A stretch of DNA of 64,000 nucleotides. Source: Neokomagataea anthophila. Lineage in GTDB: Bacteria > Pseudomonadota > Alphaproteobacteria > Acetobacterales > Acetobacteraceae. The stretch is taken from NCBI RefSeq assembly GCF_018122595.1, contig NZ_JAGRQH010000004.1, positions 124,001 to 188,000 on the forward strand. The letters are read 5' to 3'. Shown here one piece after another: positions 35,052 to 44,520 of the stretch. The position numbers were made by a program, and so were the translations under genes. The notes below the pieces were generated by a model that was not told the DNA's origin, did not search any database, and saw nothing but the letters and a program-made list of their open reading frames with translations. How positions within the stretch are numbered: position 1 is the stretch's first letter; each line of letters begins with the position of its first letter.

Positions 35052-35373
35052 GATGTGAGACCTCCTTTTCTCAAGAAGGTTTATGCTTATTCGGTCTTAT
35101 AATTAGAAATCGTTTGATATTATATGTGTCATAAGCACCGGCCACCCCGATCTTGGCCTCTCAATAGCTCCAGATCGCAAGCCAATGCCGTGACGCTATG
35201 AAGGCACTTTGTGCACGCCAAAAAGAACGCACCCGTCCCTAGCTATACATCATTAAAAGCATCATTGGTGCAAAAGCGCCTAGGCATCCCAGGCTGTGTA
35301 AAAGATGCCTTGAACATTCGCATGCTTGCGGAGGCTCAGGCTCAATCGGCCAGCCCCCGCAAACATGCCGCCC
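35052..35373. other. Intergenic gap with no supported gene
   Basis: About 320 bases between the lipoprotein start and the rsmB stop. It holds the candidate -10 for the lipoprotein. A rightward open frame from a GTG at 35211 runs into rsmB antisense; it has no family resemblance, so I do not call it. Confidence 0.5.
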
Positions 35374-36711
35374 TCACACGCGGATCAAGCGCGCAGCGAA
35401 GAACCCATCCATACCGCCGCGGTCCTGCCACAAGCCCGGATGTGTCCGGAAATAACCTTCCGCCGTGCGTGCCGCCGCCATAGATGACAGTTCATCTTCA
35501 GAGAACGGATCCAAACGCCAACCGCCACGCTCCAACGCAGCGGCGACACGTTCCGGCCCTTCCTCATCCTGAAGAGAGCACACCGCGTACAGCATCATGC
35601 CACCCGGCTTCAGCATATCGCGCACAGCATCAATGAAATTGTCCTGCGCTTCAGCTAGCGCCACAACATCACGCGGGCGTTTAATCCACAGCACATCTGG
35701 GTGACGACGGAATGTCCCCGTTGCCGAACATGGCGCATCCAACAGCACCGCATCTACCGCGTCTTTCGGCTTCCATGTCAAAGCATCAGCCTCAACAACC
35801 TGCACCGTTTCCAGCTTCAAACGCTTGATATTTTCTCGCAAACGCTCCGCTCGCGGCGCTTCTCGTTCAACAGCCGTAACCGTAGCCCCTGCATGCGCTA
35901 ATTGTGCCGTCTTGCCACCGGGAGCCGCACACAAATCAACAACCGTTTTACCTGATACGTCACCCATCAGACGTACCGGCATCGCCGCAGCAACATCCTG
36001 CGCCCAGAATGCCCCGTCCTCAAAGCCTTCCAACTCTGCAATACGTGTCCCGGCGGGAAAACGTACACTCCCAGTCGGCAGTTCTTCGCCGTCATTCGGT
36101 ACAGCAGCCCCCGGCTGCAACGTTAAATCCAACGGAGCCTCACGATGCAATCCACGTGAAATCGCACGGGCGCGCGCACCCCATGCACTCCACAACCAAG
36201 GCGGAACATCCAAACGCGCTTCGTCCAACCCCTCACGCAAAGTCGCCCCTTCGCGTGAGACACGGCGCAGCACCGCATTGGCCAGCCCAGCGAAAGGCGC
36301 AAGACCACGACGGCGCAACAAATCAACAATCGTACCCACCGCAGCATGCGGCGGCGTCTCCAAATGCAAAAGCTGAGCCACGCCCAACAGTAAGGCACAA
36401 CGTACCGGCTCTGGTGGCTCACGGCGCAATAAAGGTTGCAGCAATTCCGTCATGCTGCCCATATGGCGGAGTGTCGTTGCCGCTAGACGATGCGCTGATG
36501 AGCGGTCGCGCGCTTCCATCGCGCCCGCACGGTCCAATGTCGTCTCCAACATACGCCGATGCTCAACAACACCACAAACAATATCAAAAGCAAGATCCCG
36601 TGTTGGATCTGCAGACGGACGCGCGGAACGTCCAGAGAACTTGCCTGAAGGCTTGCCGGAAGGTGCTTTACGGGGACCGCGTGACCCGCGGTTGGTGGTC
36701 GGTTTATTCAT
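35374..36711 (-). CDS. rsmB: 16S rRNA m5C967 methyltransferase (RsmB)
   Basis: A 445-residue protein with an N-terminal NusB-like domain (about 35-170) and a C-terminal RsmB/NOP2-type SAM methyltransferase domain. SAM motif: VVDLCAAPGGKTAQLAHAG. The two catalytic cysteines are in LLDAPCSATGTFRRHPD and YAVCSLQDEEG. It methylates C967 of 16S rRNA. The first 35 residues are basic and Gly/Ser/Pro-rich (TTNRGSRGPRKAPSGKPSGK). ATG 36711 is used; an upstream in-frame start at 36756 overlaps the divergent yggS region. It diverges from yggS with 53 bases between starts. Confidence 0.92.
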   Translation of the reverse strand: MNKPTTNRGSRGPRKAPSGKPSGKFSGRSARPSADPTRDLAFDIVCGVVEHRRMLETTLDRAGAMEARDRSSAHRLAATTLRHMGSMTELLQPLLRREPPEPVRCALLLGVAQLLHLETPPHAAVGTIVDLLRRRGLAPFAGLANAVLRRVSREGATLREGLDEARLDVPPWLWSAWGARARAISRGLHREAPLDLTLQPGAAVPNDGEELPTGSVRFPAGTRIAELEGFEDGAFWAQDVAAAMPVRLMGDVSGKTVVDLCAAPGGKTAQLAHAGATVTAVEREAPRAERLRENIKRLKLETVQVVEADALTWKPKDAVDAVLLDAPCSATGTFRRHPDVLWIKRPRDVVALAEAQDNFIDAVRDMLKPGGMMLYAVCSLQDEEGPERVAAALERGGWRLDPFSEDELSSMAAARTAEGYFRTHPGLWQDRGGMDGFFAARLIRV

Positions 36712-36764
36712 ATATGACGAAATCGCATCTTGCGGCGCTCGACGCAATGGCGTCATGTGCCTTC

Positions 36765-37451
36765 ATGTCTGACATTATTGCTTGCAACCTCGATAAGATT
36801 CGAAACCGCATCCGTAACGCATGCGTCGAAGCAGGACGCGCGGCCGATGCCACACAACTTGTCGCCGTCAGTAAATTCCACCCATTAGAATCGATTGAAG
36901 CAGCCTTAGCAGCTGGCCAACGTCTTTTTGGTGAGAACCGCGTACAGGAAGCGGCCACGAAATTCCCAGTGCTCCGATCACGCTATCCGGATCTATTGCT
37001 CCATATTATTGGTGGCCTGCAAACAAACAAAGCCCTCGAGGCCTGCCGTATTGCCGATGTCATCGAAACTTTAGACCGCCCCTCTCTCCTCACGGCCATC
37101 GACAAAGCTACGCAGAAAACTGGCCGTTTACCGCGCCTTTATGTGCAAATTAATACTGGCAATGAGCCACAAAAATTCGGCACCCCCCGAGAACAAGCCG
37201 ACAAGTTCATTGAACAAGCTCTCCAAACCTTTGGCCCAGCCGTAAAGGGTCTCATGTGCATCCCGCCGGAAAATGAAGAGCCACACACGCATTTTCAGCT
37301 TCTCGCACAGCTTGCGCACCGCCACGGCCTCAAAACACTCTCCATGGGCATGTCCGCCGATTTCGAGACTGCAATCGCCCACGGAGCCACACATGTTCGT
37401 GTGGGTAGCGCGATCTTCGGAGGCCGCCCTACCCCCCCCACAAAAGAGTAA
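36765..37451 (+). CDS. YggS-family PLP homeostasis protein
   Basis: A 228-residue single-domain PLP-binding TIM barrel of the YggS/PLPBP family. The PLP lysine is in LVAVSKFHPLESI. Other conserved segments: FGENRVQEAATKFP, HIIGGLQTNKAL, YVQINTGNEPQKFG, GLMCIPPENEEP, LSMGMSADFETAIAHGATHVRVGSAIFG. It buffers and delivers pyridoxal phosphate rather than acting as an enzyme. The canonical HFIGxLQxNK has Ile-Ile here. The start at ATG 36765 fits family length; ATGs at 36715 and 36748 are in frame but none has a good ribosome site. Confidence 0.92.
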   Translation: MSDIIACNLDKIRNRIRNACVEAGRAADATQLVAVSKFHPLESIEAALAAGQRLFGENRVQEAATKFPVLRSRYPDLLLHIIGGLQTNKALEACRIADVIETLDRPSLLTAIDKATQKTGRLPRLYVQINTGNEPQKFGTPREQADKFIEQALQTFGPAVKGLMCIPPENEEPHTHFQLLAQLAHRHGLKTLSMGMSADFETAIAHGATHVRVGSAIFGGRPTPPTKE

Positions 37452-37592
37452 ATTATTTTTCACTCTTGGACATGTCTTCGCCGTCAGAATCGTATTACTT
37501 GCGTCAAAGGCGAAAATCTTGTCATGAAAGGGGCATTGGTGGTCGAGCCATTCCCAGATGGCTCGGAAGCAAAGCCCAAAACGGAACCCTTC

Positions 37593-39596
37593 ATGTCCGA
37601 TCAAAACGGCCAAAATACATCTTCGCCCTCTTCTCAGAAGGAGGCTCCTCACGACAATGGGGAGGCCCCCAAACCTGCCAGCACAAGCGCGCCGGTTACA
37701 CTGGATGAAGGTAGAGACAGTACACACCCCTCCAAGCCCGCAGGCGCAGGTGCGCTGGTGGCGGTCCTTGGCGTGGTATTCGGCGATATCGGCACAAGCC
37801 CGCTTTATGCGCTTCAATCTTCCGTTAATGCCATTGGTGGCGACAAACATGCCGTCCCCCATGTTGATATTCTCGGCCTCGCCAGTCTGACATTCTGGGC
37901 ACTAATGCTGATTGTGACGATCAAATACGTCATTCTCATCATGCGTGCAGACCATAATGGCGAAGGCGGGATCATCGCACTGATGTCCCTTGCACAACGC
38001 GTCGCCAAATCTCCACGCTTACGCTGGCTCTTCGGCCTCGCAGGAATTGCAGGGAGTTGCTTATTCTTCGGGGATAGCATCATTACCCCTGCCGTCTCCG
38101 TTCTGTCCGCTATTGAAGGCATCGAAGTCGCGGTTCCATCGGCAAGCCATATCATTATCCCACTCGCCATTGTCGTCTTGGCGGCTTTATTCGCAGCACA
38201 GGGCTTCGGCACAGGGAAAATTGGCCGCGCTTTTGGCCCGATCATGGTGCTGTGGTTCGCGACCCTAGCCGTCTTGGGTATTCGCGGCATTATGCTCTAC
38301 CCGCAGGTCGCGCTAGCTCTATCCCCCAGCTTTGCTTTGAGCTTTATCGCCACGCACGGAACATTATCATTTGTCGCACTCGGTTCTGTCGTGCTCTCCG
38401 TAACAGGGGCTGAAGCACTCTATGCCGATATGGGCCACTTTGGACGGTCCCCCATCCGTAAGGCATGGATGTTCTTCGTCCTTCCGGCCCTCACACTCAA
38501 TTATTTTGGCCAAGCGGCATTACTCATTAAAGACCCCAGCACGTTATCCAACCCATTCTACCACCTCGGCCCAGCATGGGCACAAGTACCGCTGCTCATT
38601 CTGGCAACATTTGCAACTGTCATCGCCTCTCAGGCCGGTATTTCGGGCAGTTTCTCTTTGTGCCGCCAACTGATCCAACTGGGTTACCTACCGCGCACGC
38701 GTATCATCCATACGAACCCATCAGAAGAAGCACAGATCTATCTGCCCTCCCTGAACTGGATCCTCGGTTTTGGTGCCATCGTCTTGGTGCTGGCCTTCCA
38801 GTCTTCTGCCGCGTTGGCTGCCGCATACGGCATCGCTGTGACAGGCACATTCTTGTGCACCTGTGTCCTCGCTATGGTTGTGTTCCGGCGTACATTCAAA
38901 TGGAGCGCCATCAGCGTTGGAATCGTCTTCGGCTTCCTCTTCATCGTGGACAGCGTCTTCTTCTCGGCCAACTTGCTGAAAATTCCAGATGGTGGCTGGG
39001 TCCCGCTGGCGATCGGCACCATCAGTACCATCCTCATGACCACATGGAAGCGTGGCCGTAGTTTGTTGACCAACCGTCAACAATCCGACTCTATGCCCAT
39101 GGGGTCCTTCCTGAACAGACTGCCACAATCACGTACTGTGCGCGTGCCCGGCTTAGCCGTGTTCCTCACGGCAAACCCAGACAACGTCCCCAACTCGTTG
39201 TTACACAACCTCAAACACAATAAAGTCCTGCACGAGCACGTTCTCTTCGTCACCGTCCAAAACTTAGACCAGCCCGAAGCAGAGCGTGACCAACGCACCA
39301 TTGTGGAAGAATTGGCCCCCAATATTTACCGGGTCATCGTGCGCTATGGTTTCATGGAAATGCCCAACCTACCGCGCGCACTGCAGGAACTGAAATCCTT
39401 GGATGTCGCTTTCGACCCCATCCAAGCCTCCTACTTCACCTCACACGAACTCGTCGTTCGTTCACGCGTCCCAAAAATGTCGCTCTGGCGTATGTGGATC
39501 TTCCTGCTGCTGTTGCGTAACGCAACATCGGCTACGGAATTCTTCCGTATTCCACCGGATCGCGTGGTCGAATTCGGCGTACGGATAGCCATTTGA
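37593..39596 (+). CDS. kup: Potassium transporter Kup
   Basis: A 667-residue KUP/HAK-family K+:H+ symporter with 12 membrane helices. Family signatures: GVVFGDIGTSPLYALQ (residues about 61-76), ADHNGEGGIIALMSLAQR, FFGDSIITPAVSVLSAIEG, VTGAEALYADMGHFGR and ASQAGISGSFSLCRQLIQLGYLPR. The C-terminal cytoplasmic domain includes GLAVFLTANPDNVPNSLLHNLKHNK. An Asp/Ser/Pro-rich cytoplasmic N-terminus precedes the first helix. ATG 37593 has GGAA 5 bases before; an in-frame ATG at 37524 does not. The TGA overlaps the TTG start of hemW. Confidence 0.95.
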   Translation: MSDQNGQNTSSPSSQKEAPHDNGEAPKPASTSAPVTLDEGRDSTHPSKPAGAGALVAVLGVVFGDIGTSPLYALQSSVNAIGGDKHAVPHVDILGLASLTFWALMLIVTIKYVILIMRADHNGEGGIIALMSLAQRVAKSPRLRWLFGLAGIAGSCLFFGDSIITPAVSVLSAIEGIEVAVPSASHIIIPLAIVVLAALFAAQGFGTGKIGRAFGPIMVLWFATLAVLGIRGIMLYPQVALALSPSFALSFIATHGTLSFVALGSVVLSVTGAEALYADMGHFGRSPIRKAWMFFVLPALTLNYFGQAALLIKDPSTLSNPFYHLGPAWAQVPLLILATFATVIASQAGISGSFSLCRQLIQLGYLPRTRIIHTNPSEEAQIYLPSLNWILGFGAIVLVLAFQSSAALAAAYGIAVTGTFLCTCVLAMVVFRRTFKWSAISVGIVFGFLFIVDSVFFSANLLKIPDGGWVPLAIGTISTILMTTWKRGRSLLTNRQQSDSMPMGSFLNRLPQSRTVRVPGLAVFLTANPDNVPNSLLHNLKHNKVLHEHVLFVTVQNLDQPEAERDQRTIVEELAPNIYRVIVRYGFMEMPNLPRALQELKSLDVAFDPIQASYFTSHELVVRSRVPKMSLWRMWIFLLLLRNATSATEFFRIPPDRVVEFGVRIAI

Positions 39597-40744
39597 CCGA
39601 CAGTCTCTCCCTCTACATCCACTGGCCGTTTTGTCTGGCGAAATGTCCTTATTGTGATTTCAACTCTCACGTCCGAGACGAAATCCCACAAAAGCGTTTC
39701 GCCGCAGCACTACGCCGTGAACTTGCCCATGATGCCGCCCGCCTTGGCCGCCGTCGCCTCAATGCCATTTTCTTTGGCGGCGGCACGCCATCCCTCATGG
39801 CCCCTGAAACGGTCGCTGCCTTAATCGAAGATGCAAAAACGCTCTTTGACCCCGTACCCGACCTCGAAATCACGCTCGAAGCCAACCCAACCAGCGTAGA
39901 GGCTAGCCGCCTCGCAGCTTTTCGAGAGGCAGGCGTAAACCGCGTTTCCCTCGGTATTCAAAGCCTCCGTGAAGATGCTTTACGCCTCTTAGGCCGAGAG
40001 CATTCTGCTCCCCAAGCCATCAAAGCTTTGGAGACGGCGCGCGCCCTCTTCCCCCGTATTTCGTTTGACCTAATCTATGCCCGCCCCGGCCAAAGTCCCG
40101 CAGATTGGAGCGATGAACTCTCCACAGCACTCGACCTCGTGGCAGATCACCTCTCCCTGTATCAACTCACCATTGAACCGGGCACGAAATACGAAGCCCT
40201 ACACCGCCGTGGCGAAATTACCCTGCCAGATGATGAGACAGCCGCTACACTTTACACCCTCACCGGAGATGTCGCCGCAACCCGCGGCCTCCTACCCTAT
40301 GAGGTGTCTAACTACGCAAAACCGGGCTGCGAAAGCCGCCATAACCTAACCTATTGGCGCTATCAGGATTACCTCGGCATTGGCCCCGGCGCACATGGCC
40401 GTATGACCTTTAACAGCACCCTCCACGCCACACGCCGCCACCGCGCCCCCGAACCTTGGGCCGAACTCGTTGAAAAACACGGCACAGGCAGCCGGGAAGA
40501 AACGCCCCTCAGCGCAGAGGAACGTGGCCGTGAATCGCTGCTTATGGGCTTACGCCTGACAGAGGGCATCAACGCTGCTGCGTTTCAAAACCGTACTAGC
40601 CGCTCCCTAACAGACTGCATGGACCCAGATATTCTCACCGCATGCCTAGAAGAAGATTACCTCTCTTTCGACGGCACAACCCTCCGTGCCACGTCAGAAG
40701 GGCGCTTACGCCTTGAATCGCTCCTAGCGCGGCTCGTGCTGTAA
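39593..40744 (+). CDS. hemW: Radical SAM heme chaperone HemW
   Basis: A 383-residue radical SAM protein. The cluster motif CLAKCPYCDF (CxxxCxxC plus the extra Cys typical of HemW/HemN) is near residue 14, followed by IFFGGGTPSLM, LEANPTSVEASRLAAFREAG, RVSLGIQSL and the SRHNLTYWRYQDYLGIGPGAHG motif. The tail is an HemN-C-like domain. It lacks the longer N-terminus of true coproporphyrinogen III dehydrogenase HemN, so HemW, a heme trafficking protein, is the better call. It begins at TTG overlapping the kup stop (TTGA), a coupled start. Confidence 0.9.
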   Translation: MTDSLSLYIHWPFCLAKCPYCDFNSHVRDEIPQKRFAAALRRELAHDAARLGRRRLNAIFFGGGTPSLMAPETVAALIEDAKTLFDPVPDLEITLEANPTSVEASRLAAFREAGVNRVSLGIQSLREDALRLLGREHSAPQAIKALETARALFPRISFDLIYARPGQSPADWSDELSTALDLVADHLSLYQLTIEPGTKYEALHRRGEITLPDDETAATLYTLTGDVAATRGLLPYEVSNYAKPGCESRHNLTYWRYQDYLGIGPGAHGRMTFNSTLHATRRHRAPEPWAELVEKHGTGSREETPLSAEERGRESLLMGLRLTEGINAAAFQNRTSRSLTDCMDPDILTACLEEDYLSFDGTTLRATSEGRLRLESLLARLVL

Positions 40745-40758
40745 GACACACATCAACG

Positions 40759-40798
40759 AGCGGCCTATAGGTAGAACTCTTCACACGCATAGGCCGCT
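40759..40798 (+). terminator. Hairpin after hemW
   Basis: AGCGGCCTAT / ATAGGCCGCT is a perfect 10-bp stem with a 20-nt loop, 14 bases after the hemW stop. There is no strong T-run, so the terminator call is moderate. Confidence 0.5.
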
Positions 40799-40923
40799 TA
40801 CCGTAAAACTCCCTCGAAAACACAAGCCAGTCACCATCCCACCTCCCCTTCACAGAAACGCTTGTCTTTTCCTGTATAATTAGACGATTATTACGGTATC
40901 ACGATATTTTAGGACGATAGACC

Positions 40924-42018
40924 TTGCTCCGTTTCCGTTCACTCGCGTCACTCGCCGCACTTCTCACCTTCTCTACCGCCTCCGCGGCGCTCCACGCAGC
41001 AGACACAGCCCCTCAATACGTCGTGGAAGATAATGACTGGCTTGGCCCAGGCGGCTCAGATATCCAGTCCGTCATCCCCCTGCTCAACCGCCCCAATGTC
41101 TCGGTCCTCGGCCTCACCGTCGTCATGGGTGATGACTGGGAAAACGCAGAATCAGCGCATATCCGCCGCTTTCTCGAGATTGCCCACCAAACACAAATCC
41201 CCGTAGCCGAAGGCGCAACCCTGCCTCTCGTCAACACCGTTGAAGCAACACGCCTGCGCGAACAACAATACGGCACCATTCCTTGGAAAGGCGCATGGGG
41301 CGGCCTCGGCAGCATTGATCATACACCGGCAACACAGCCTGCCCTCGGCCACCTGCCAGAAGGCATGCCACATCTCGCAGCAGACACCACTCACGCAGCA
41401 GAATTCCTGATCCGCGCCGTGCACGCACACCCGCATCAGGTCACCGTTGTGGCCGCTGGTCCGCTGACAAACTTAGCCCTAGCCATTCGCATGGACCCCA
41501 CCTTTGCGAGTACGGCCAAACAGCTTGTTTTCATGGGTGGCCTGCTTGATGCCAGCATGACATCCGTCACAGGCAACGCAGATTTCGCCTCTGACTTCAA
41601 CATGATCACAGACCCAGAGGCTGCACATATCACCCTCACAGCACCTTGGGCGTCTATCACCTGCGTCGGCAACGTCTCTAACGATATCATGATGACCCCA
41701 GCTCTCATGAACCGTATGGATGCCAAACATACACCTGCGACTGACTACCTGAAGCGCTTCTTCTCCCCGCTGCCGCTATGGGATGAGCTCACTTCTGCCA
41801 TCGCCGTTGAACCTAACCTCGTCACCAAATCTGTTGACGCCTATATGGATATCAACACAGCATCAGGTATGGATTACGGCCATGCCCATGTCTGGCCCGA
41901 CAGCACAGCACCTAAGAACGTGGGCCTCAACAAAGTCCATATCGTGCTCTCAGTCGACACCGCGCGCTTCTTGAATGAGTTTGTCGCTCAATCACAAAAC
42001 GCAATGGGTCAACACTAA
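40924..42018 (+). CDS. Secreted nucleoside hydrolase (IunH family)
   Basis: A 364-residue protein with a signal peptide (SLASLAALLTFSTASAALHA, cleavage near ALHA-AD) and an inosine/uridine-preferring nucleoside hydrolase fold. Seen: VSVLGLTVVMGDDWENAE, VTVVAAGPLTNLALAIRMDP, KQLVFMGGLLD and the metal-site ASDFNMITDPEAAH with the conserved Asn/Asp. The canonical N-terminal DTDPGxDD is changed to DNDWLGPGGSD (D36, D38, D46), so the calcium site is atypical. It hydrolyses nucleosides to base and ribose; periplasmic location is inferred from the signal. TTG start with AGGA about 9 bases before. TATAAT is at 40875-40880. Confidence 0.8.
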   Translation: MLRFRSLASLAALLTFSTASAALHAADTAPQYVVEDNDWLGPGGSDIQSVIPLLNRPNVSVLGLTVVMGDDWENAESAHIRRFLEIAHQTQIPVAEGATLPLVNTVEATRLREQQYGTIPWKGAWGGLGSIDHTPATQPALGHLPEGMPHLAADTTHAAEFLIRAVHAHPHQVTVVAAGPLTNLALAIRMDPTFASTAKQLVFMGGLLDASMTSVTGNADFASDFNMITDPEAAHITLTAPWASITCVGNVSNDIMMTPALMNRMDAKHTPATDYLKRFFSPLPLWDELTSAIAVEPNLVTKSVDAYMDINTASGMDYGHAHVWPDSTAPKNVGLNKVHIVLSVDTARFLNEFVAQSQNAMGQH

Positions 42019-42042
42019 CAGCGTCACGAACGGCACCGCTCC

Positions 42043-42456
42043 ATGCTGCATATGATCAAACTTGCCGTTGGCTGTCCAACGATCGATGCACTGCGGGAGC
42101 GGATGCAACACCCACGCTTTCAAGGGCATGGTGCCATTACAACACGCACCATGCCCAAACGCGCAGACGAGATCCTCAACAAAGGATCTCTCTACCGGGT
42201 ACTCAACGGCCTGATCCTCTGCCGGCAGCCTATCATCGGGTTAGAGCCTTACGAACGCCCAGACGGTAGCACTGGCACACTCATCCTCGTCTCGGATGAG
42301 ATTATACCTGTCCAGCCCCGCGCCATGCGTCCCTTCCAAGGCTGGCGCTACCTCAAAGCAGAAGATGCCCCCGCAGATCTCGGAGCCATCTCAGATGGCG
42401 TAGCAGACCTACCACCGCGCCTGCATAAAATTTTAAGCGAACTCGCTCTCTGTTAA
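42043..42456 (+). CDS. DUF1489 family protein
   Basis: A 137-residue alphaproteobacterial protein of the DUF1489 family: HMIKLAVGCPTIDAL at the start, TRTMPKRADEILNKGSLYRVLNGLILCRQPI in the middle, and the conserved RPFQGWRYLKAEDAPADLG at about 97-115. Length is normal. Function unknown; no membrane segment or signal is seen. It follows the nucleoside hydrolase by 24 bases and could be in the same transcript. Confidence 0.85.
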   Translation: MLHMIKLAVGCPTIDALRERMQHPRFQGHGAITTRTMPKRADEILNKGSLYRVLNGLILCRQPIIGLEPYERPDGSTGTLILVSDEIIPVQPRAMRPFQGWRYLKAEDAPADLGAISDGVADLPPRLHKILSELALC

Positions 42457-42551
42457 TTTAAAGCGGCAGCGAACCGTTTTTCGACCCAGTGTCTAAATGA
42501 ACGGGCACCGTCTACGCGCAATTGAGCCTTCTTTTACCAACGTAACGCGCG

Positions 42552-44516
42552 TCATACCGGCCCAGCCCAATCACGCGCTGCCAAAGCCGCCGCCACCCGG
42601 CCACTCTCTAATTCGGCTGTCACAGGAGCCAAGGGCGCCCCTTCCATCAGCGCATCCGCCTTTTGCGTCCAATAAGCCGCTAATTCCGCATTTCCACGAC
42701 AAAGCCCCGCTGCAATATCAAAACGCAGCAAGGTCACCTCTCCACTTAATAGACGTATTTCTCGCAATAAGGCATGTGCCGCCTCATACTTCTGCCCAAC
42801 AAAAGACATCCCCCCCAGCAAAGGCAAAGCACCGCGCGCAAACTCCGCACGCGTCGTCGCAACCCCCGCCTGCCGCTGGAAGCGATCCGCAACCATGTCA
42901 GATTTTTCATCAAGAACAGATGCAAGATAACGAAAATTACTAATCAACGACTGACGTAACAACCCGCTCATATCTTGTGTCTGATGTTGTGGAAACACGA
43001 GGAAGGCACAAACAACACCCACCACGCTGCCCAAAGTATTATCCACAATTCGTAGCCATGCCACCCCATGAGCCGGCATGATCATTTCCGTCACCACAAT
43101 AAATTGAGCCGTCAAAAACAAGACAAGCATCGTATAATTCACGGCCCGCATCGCAATTGCTGCAACCACGAACAGCGCATCCGCAACCATCATTTCAGGT
43201 GCCGCAGGCAAAAATGGCCGCGCCAAAAGCACTAACGCCCCACCACCAATCGTCCCCAAAATACGTTCTACAGCACGTATCAGTGTCGTGTGGCCGGAAG
43301 GTTGCACCACCAGAACAACGGCAACCAGTGCCCAAAAACCGTACTCCAACCCCGACCAAAACGTAGCCAAATGCGTCATAACCAACGCCACAGCCAACCG
43401 AAATGCATGCCGCCAATGGACACGCGTCAACCGATGCTCCGCTCGTACGGTCTCCGTATCAAAAGGCACATACACATCACGCAAAAGACCACGTGAAATT
43501 GTCGCTAATGTCCGCGCACTCGAAGCCACTAATGCTCCGATTGGCCCGCTGTCTACTCGTACACTATTCGCCAAATCATGAGCATGTCGCTCTAAATGCA
43601 GCCACTCTGGCACAGGCGCGATAACCTGCTCACTTGCCTCCTGACATAATGCCGAAAAGGCCGCTAAAATACCTCGCGCTTCAAAATCCATGCCACGCTT
43701 CTGCGCCAAGTGCTCAACAGCCAGCATCGCCGTAAATAAGCGCTCCGCCCCCGTCAAAGACGCAATCAAACGCCCCCGAAGCACCGCACTTCCATGCCCC
43801 GAATCAATCTGTAGTGTGACTGCACGCGCGCGCTCAATGGCCGTACGCACGGTTTGCCGATGCAACGTCTCACGCAAACGTCCTGCCGCCAACTCACCGG
43901 TCATAACCGTCAACAAGCGATAACACTGAGCCACAGCACGGCGCGCAGGAGCATAAGGATGCAAAGGCCACAGAAGAAGGCACAACACCATCGCCCACAC
44001 GCCACCAGCCAAATAGGCAGCGACAACCTTCAAGGCAACCAATGGGTCATGCGTTGGAAAACCAACCCCAGCAGCCATCGTACACCCTAAAAGCGCACAA
44101 AGCAGAGCCGTCGTCGCCGAGAAAACCCGCCCCAACCCAACACCGATACCGGCGAGAGCCAACCACGACAACACCATCCATAGAGGCCCTGCCGCAATCC
44201 ACACGGTAACCCCTGCTAGGACAGCCCCCACTACCGTCAAACTGCCCAAAATACGCAGTTCTTCCCGTCGCGTACCGCCCGGCTCTAACAAGCAGCTCCA
44301 AAACGCAACAAACGACGCCCAAACCAGCGTCGCATCATGCCAATATAATGCTGGAAAAAGTGCTGTGACCGTCGCCACAGCAGCACGCCCCCCCTCAGCC
44401 GGTGCAATTTGCTCAGGGCTAAGAGGAACGGAATGCCGCGCTAACCAATGGGAAAGCGCCATGAAGGGACTGGTGCGCGCAGACGCTGGCTTTTGAACCC
44501 CATCCCTCCATTTCAT
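42552..44516 (-). CDS. FUSC-family transporter (YccS/AaeB-like)
   Basis: A 654-residue protein with two halves, each a cluster of about 5-6 membrane helices followed by a cytoplasmic helical region, typical of the fusaric acid resistance (FUSC) family. Helices cover about 45-190 and 365-500. The second half has VHWRHAFRLAVALVMTHLATF and WALVAVVLVVQPSGHTT followed by RAVERILGTIGGG, the FUSC_2 signature. Members export aromatic acids; the substrate here is unknown. It begins 4 bases after the upstream nitronate monooxygenase-like gene and is likely co-transcribed with it. Confidence 0.82.
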   Translation of the reverse strand: MKWRDGVQKPASARTSPFMALSHWLARHSVPLSPEQIAPAEGGRAAVATVTALFPALYWHDATLVWASFVAFWSCLLEPGGTRREELRILGSLTVVGAVLAGVTVWIAAGPLWMVLSWLALAGIGVGLGRVFSATTALLCALLGCTMAAGVGFPTHDPLVALKVVAAYLAGGVWAMVLCLLLWPLHPYAPARRAVAQCYRLLTVMTGELAAGRLRETLHRQTVRTAIERARAVTLQIDSGHGSAVLRGRLIASLTGAERLFTAMLAVEHLAQKRGMDFEARGILAAFSALCQEASEQVIAPVPEWLHLERHAHDLANSVRVDSGPIGALVASSARTLATISRGLLRDVYVPFDTETVRAEHRLTRVHWRHAFRLAVALVMTHLATFWSGLEYGFWALVAVVLVVQPSGHTTLIRAVERILGTIGGGALVLLARPFLPAAPEMMVADALFVVAAIAMRAVNYTMLVLFLTAQFIVVTEMIMPAHGVAWLRIVDNTLGSVVGVVCAFLVFPQHQTQDMSGLLRQSLISNFRYLASVLDEKSDMVADRFQRQAGVATTRAEFARGALPLLGGMSFVGQKYEAAHALLREIRLLSGEVTLLRFDIAAGLCRGNAELAAYWTQKADALMEGAPLAPVTAELESGRVAAALAARDWAGPV

Positions 44517-44520
44517 CGTG

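Noticed and set aside
35211-35483. Rightward frame of 90 codons from a GTG between the lipoprotein gene and rsmB
   Set aside because: It runs over 100 bases antisense into rsmB, has no ribosome site and no recognisable family.
39593-40744. Coproporphyrinogen III dehydrogenase (HemN)
   Set aside because: It has the shorter HemW-type N-terminus and HemW motifs; HemW is a heme chaperone, not the dehydrogenase.
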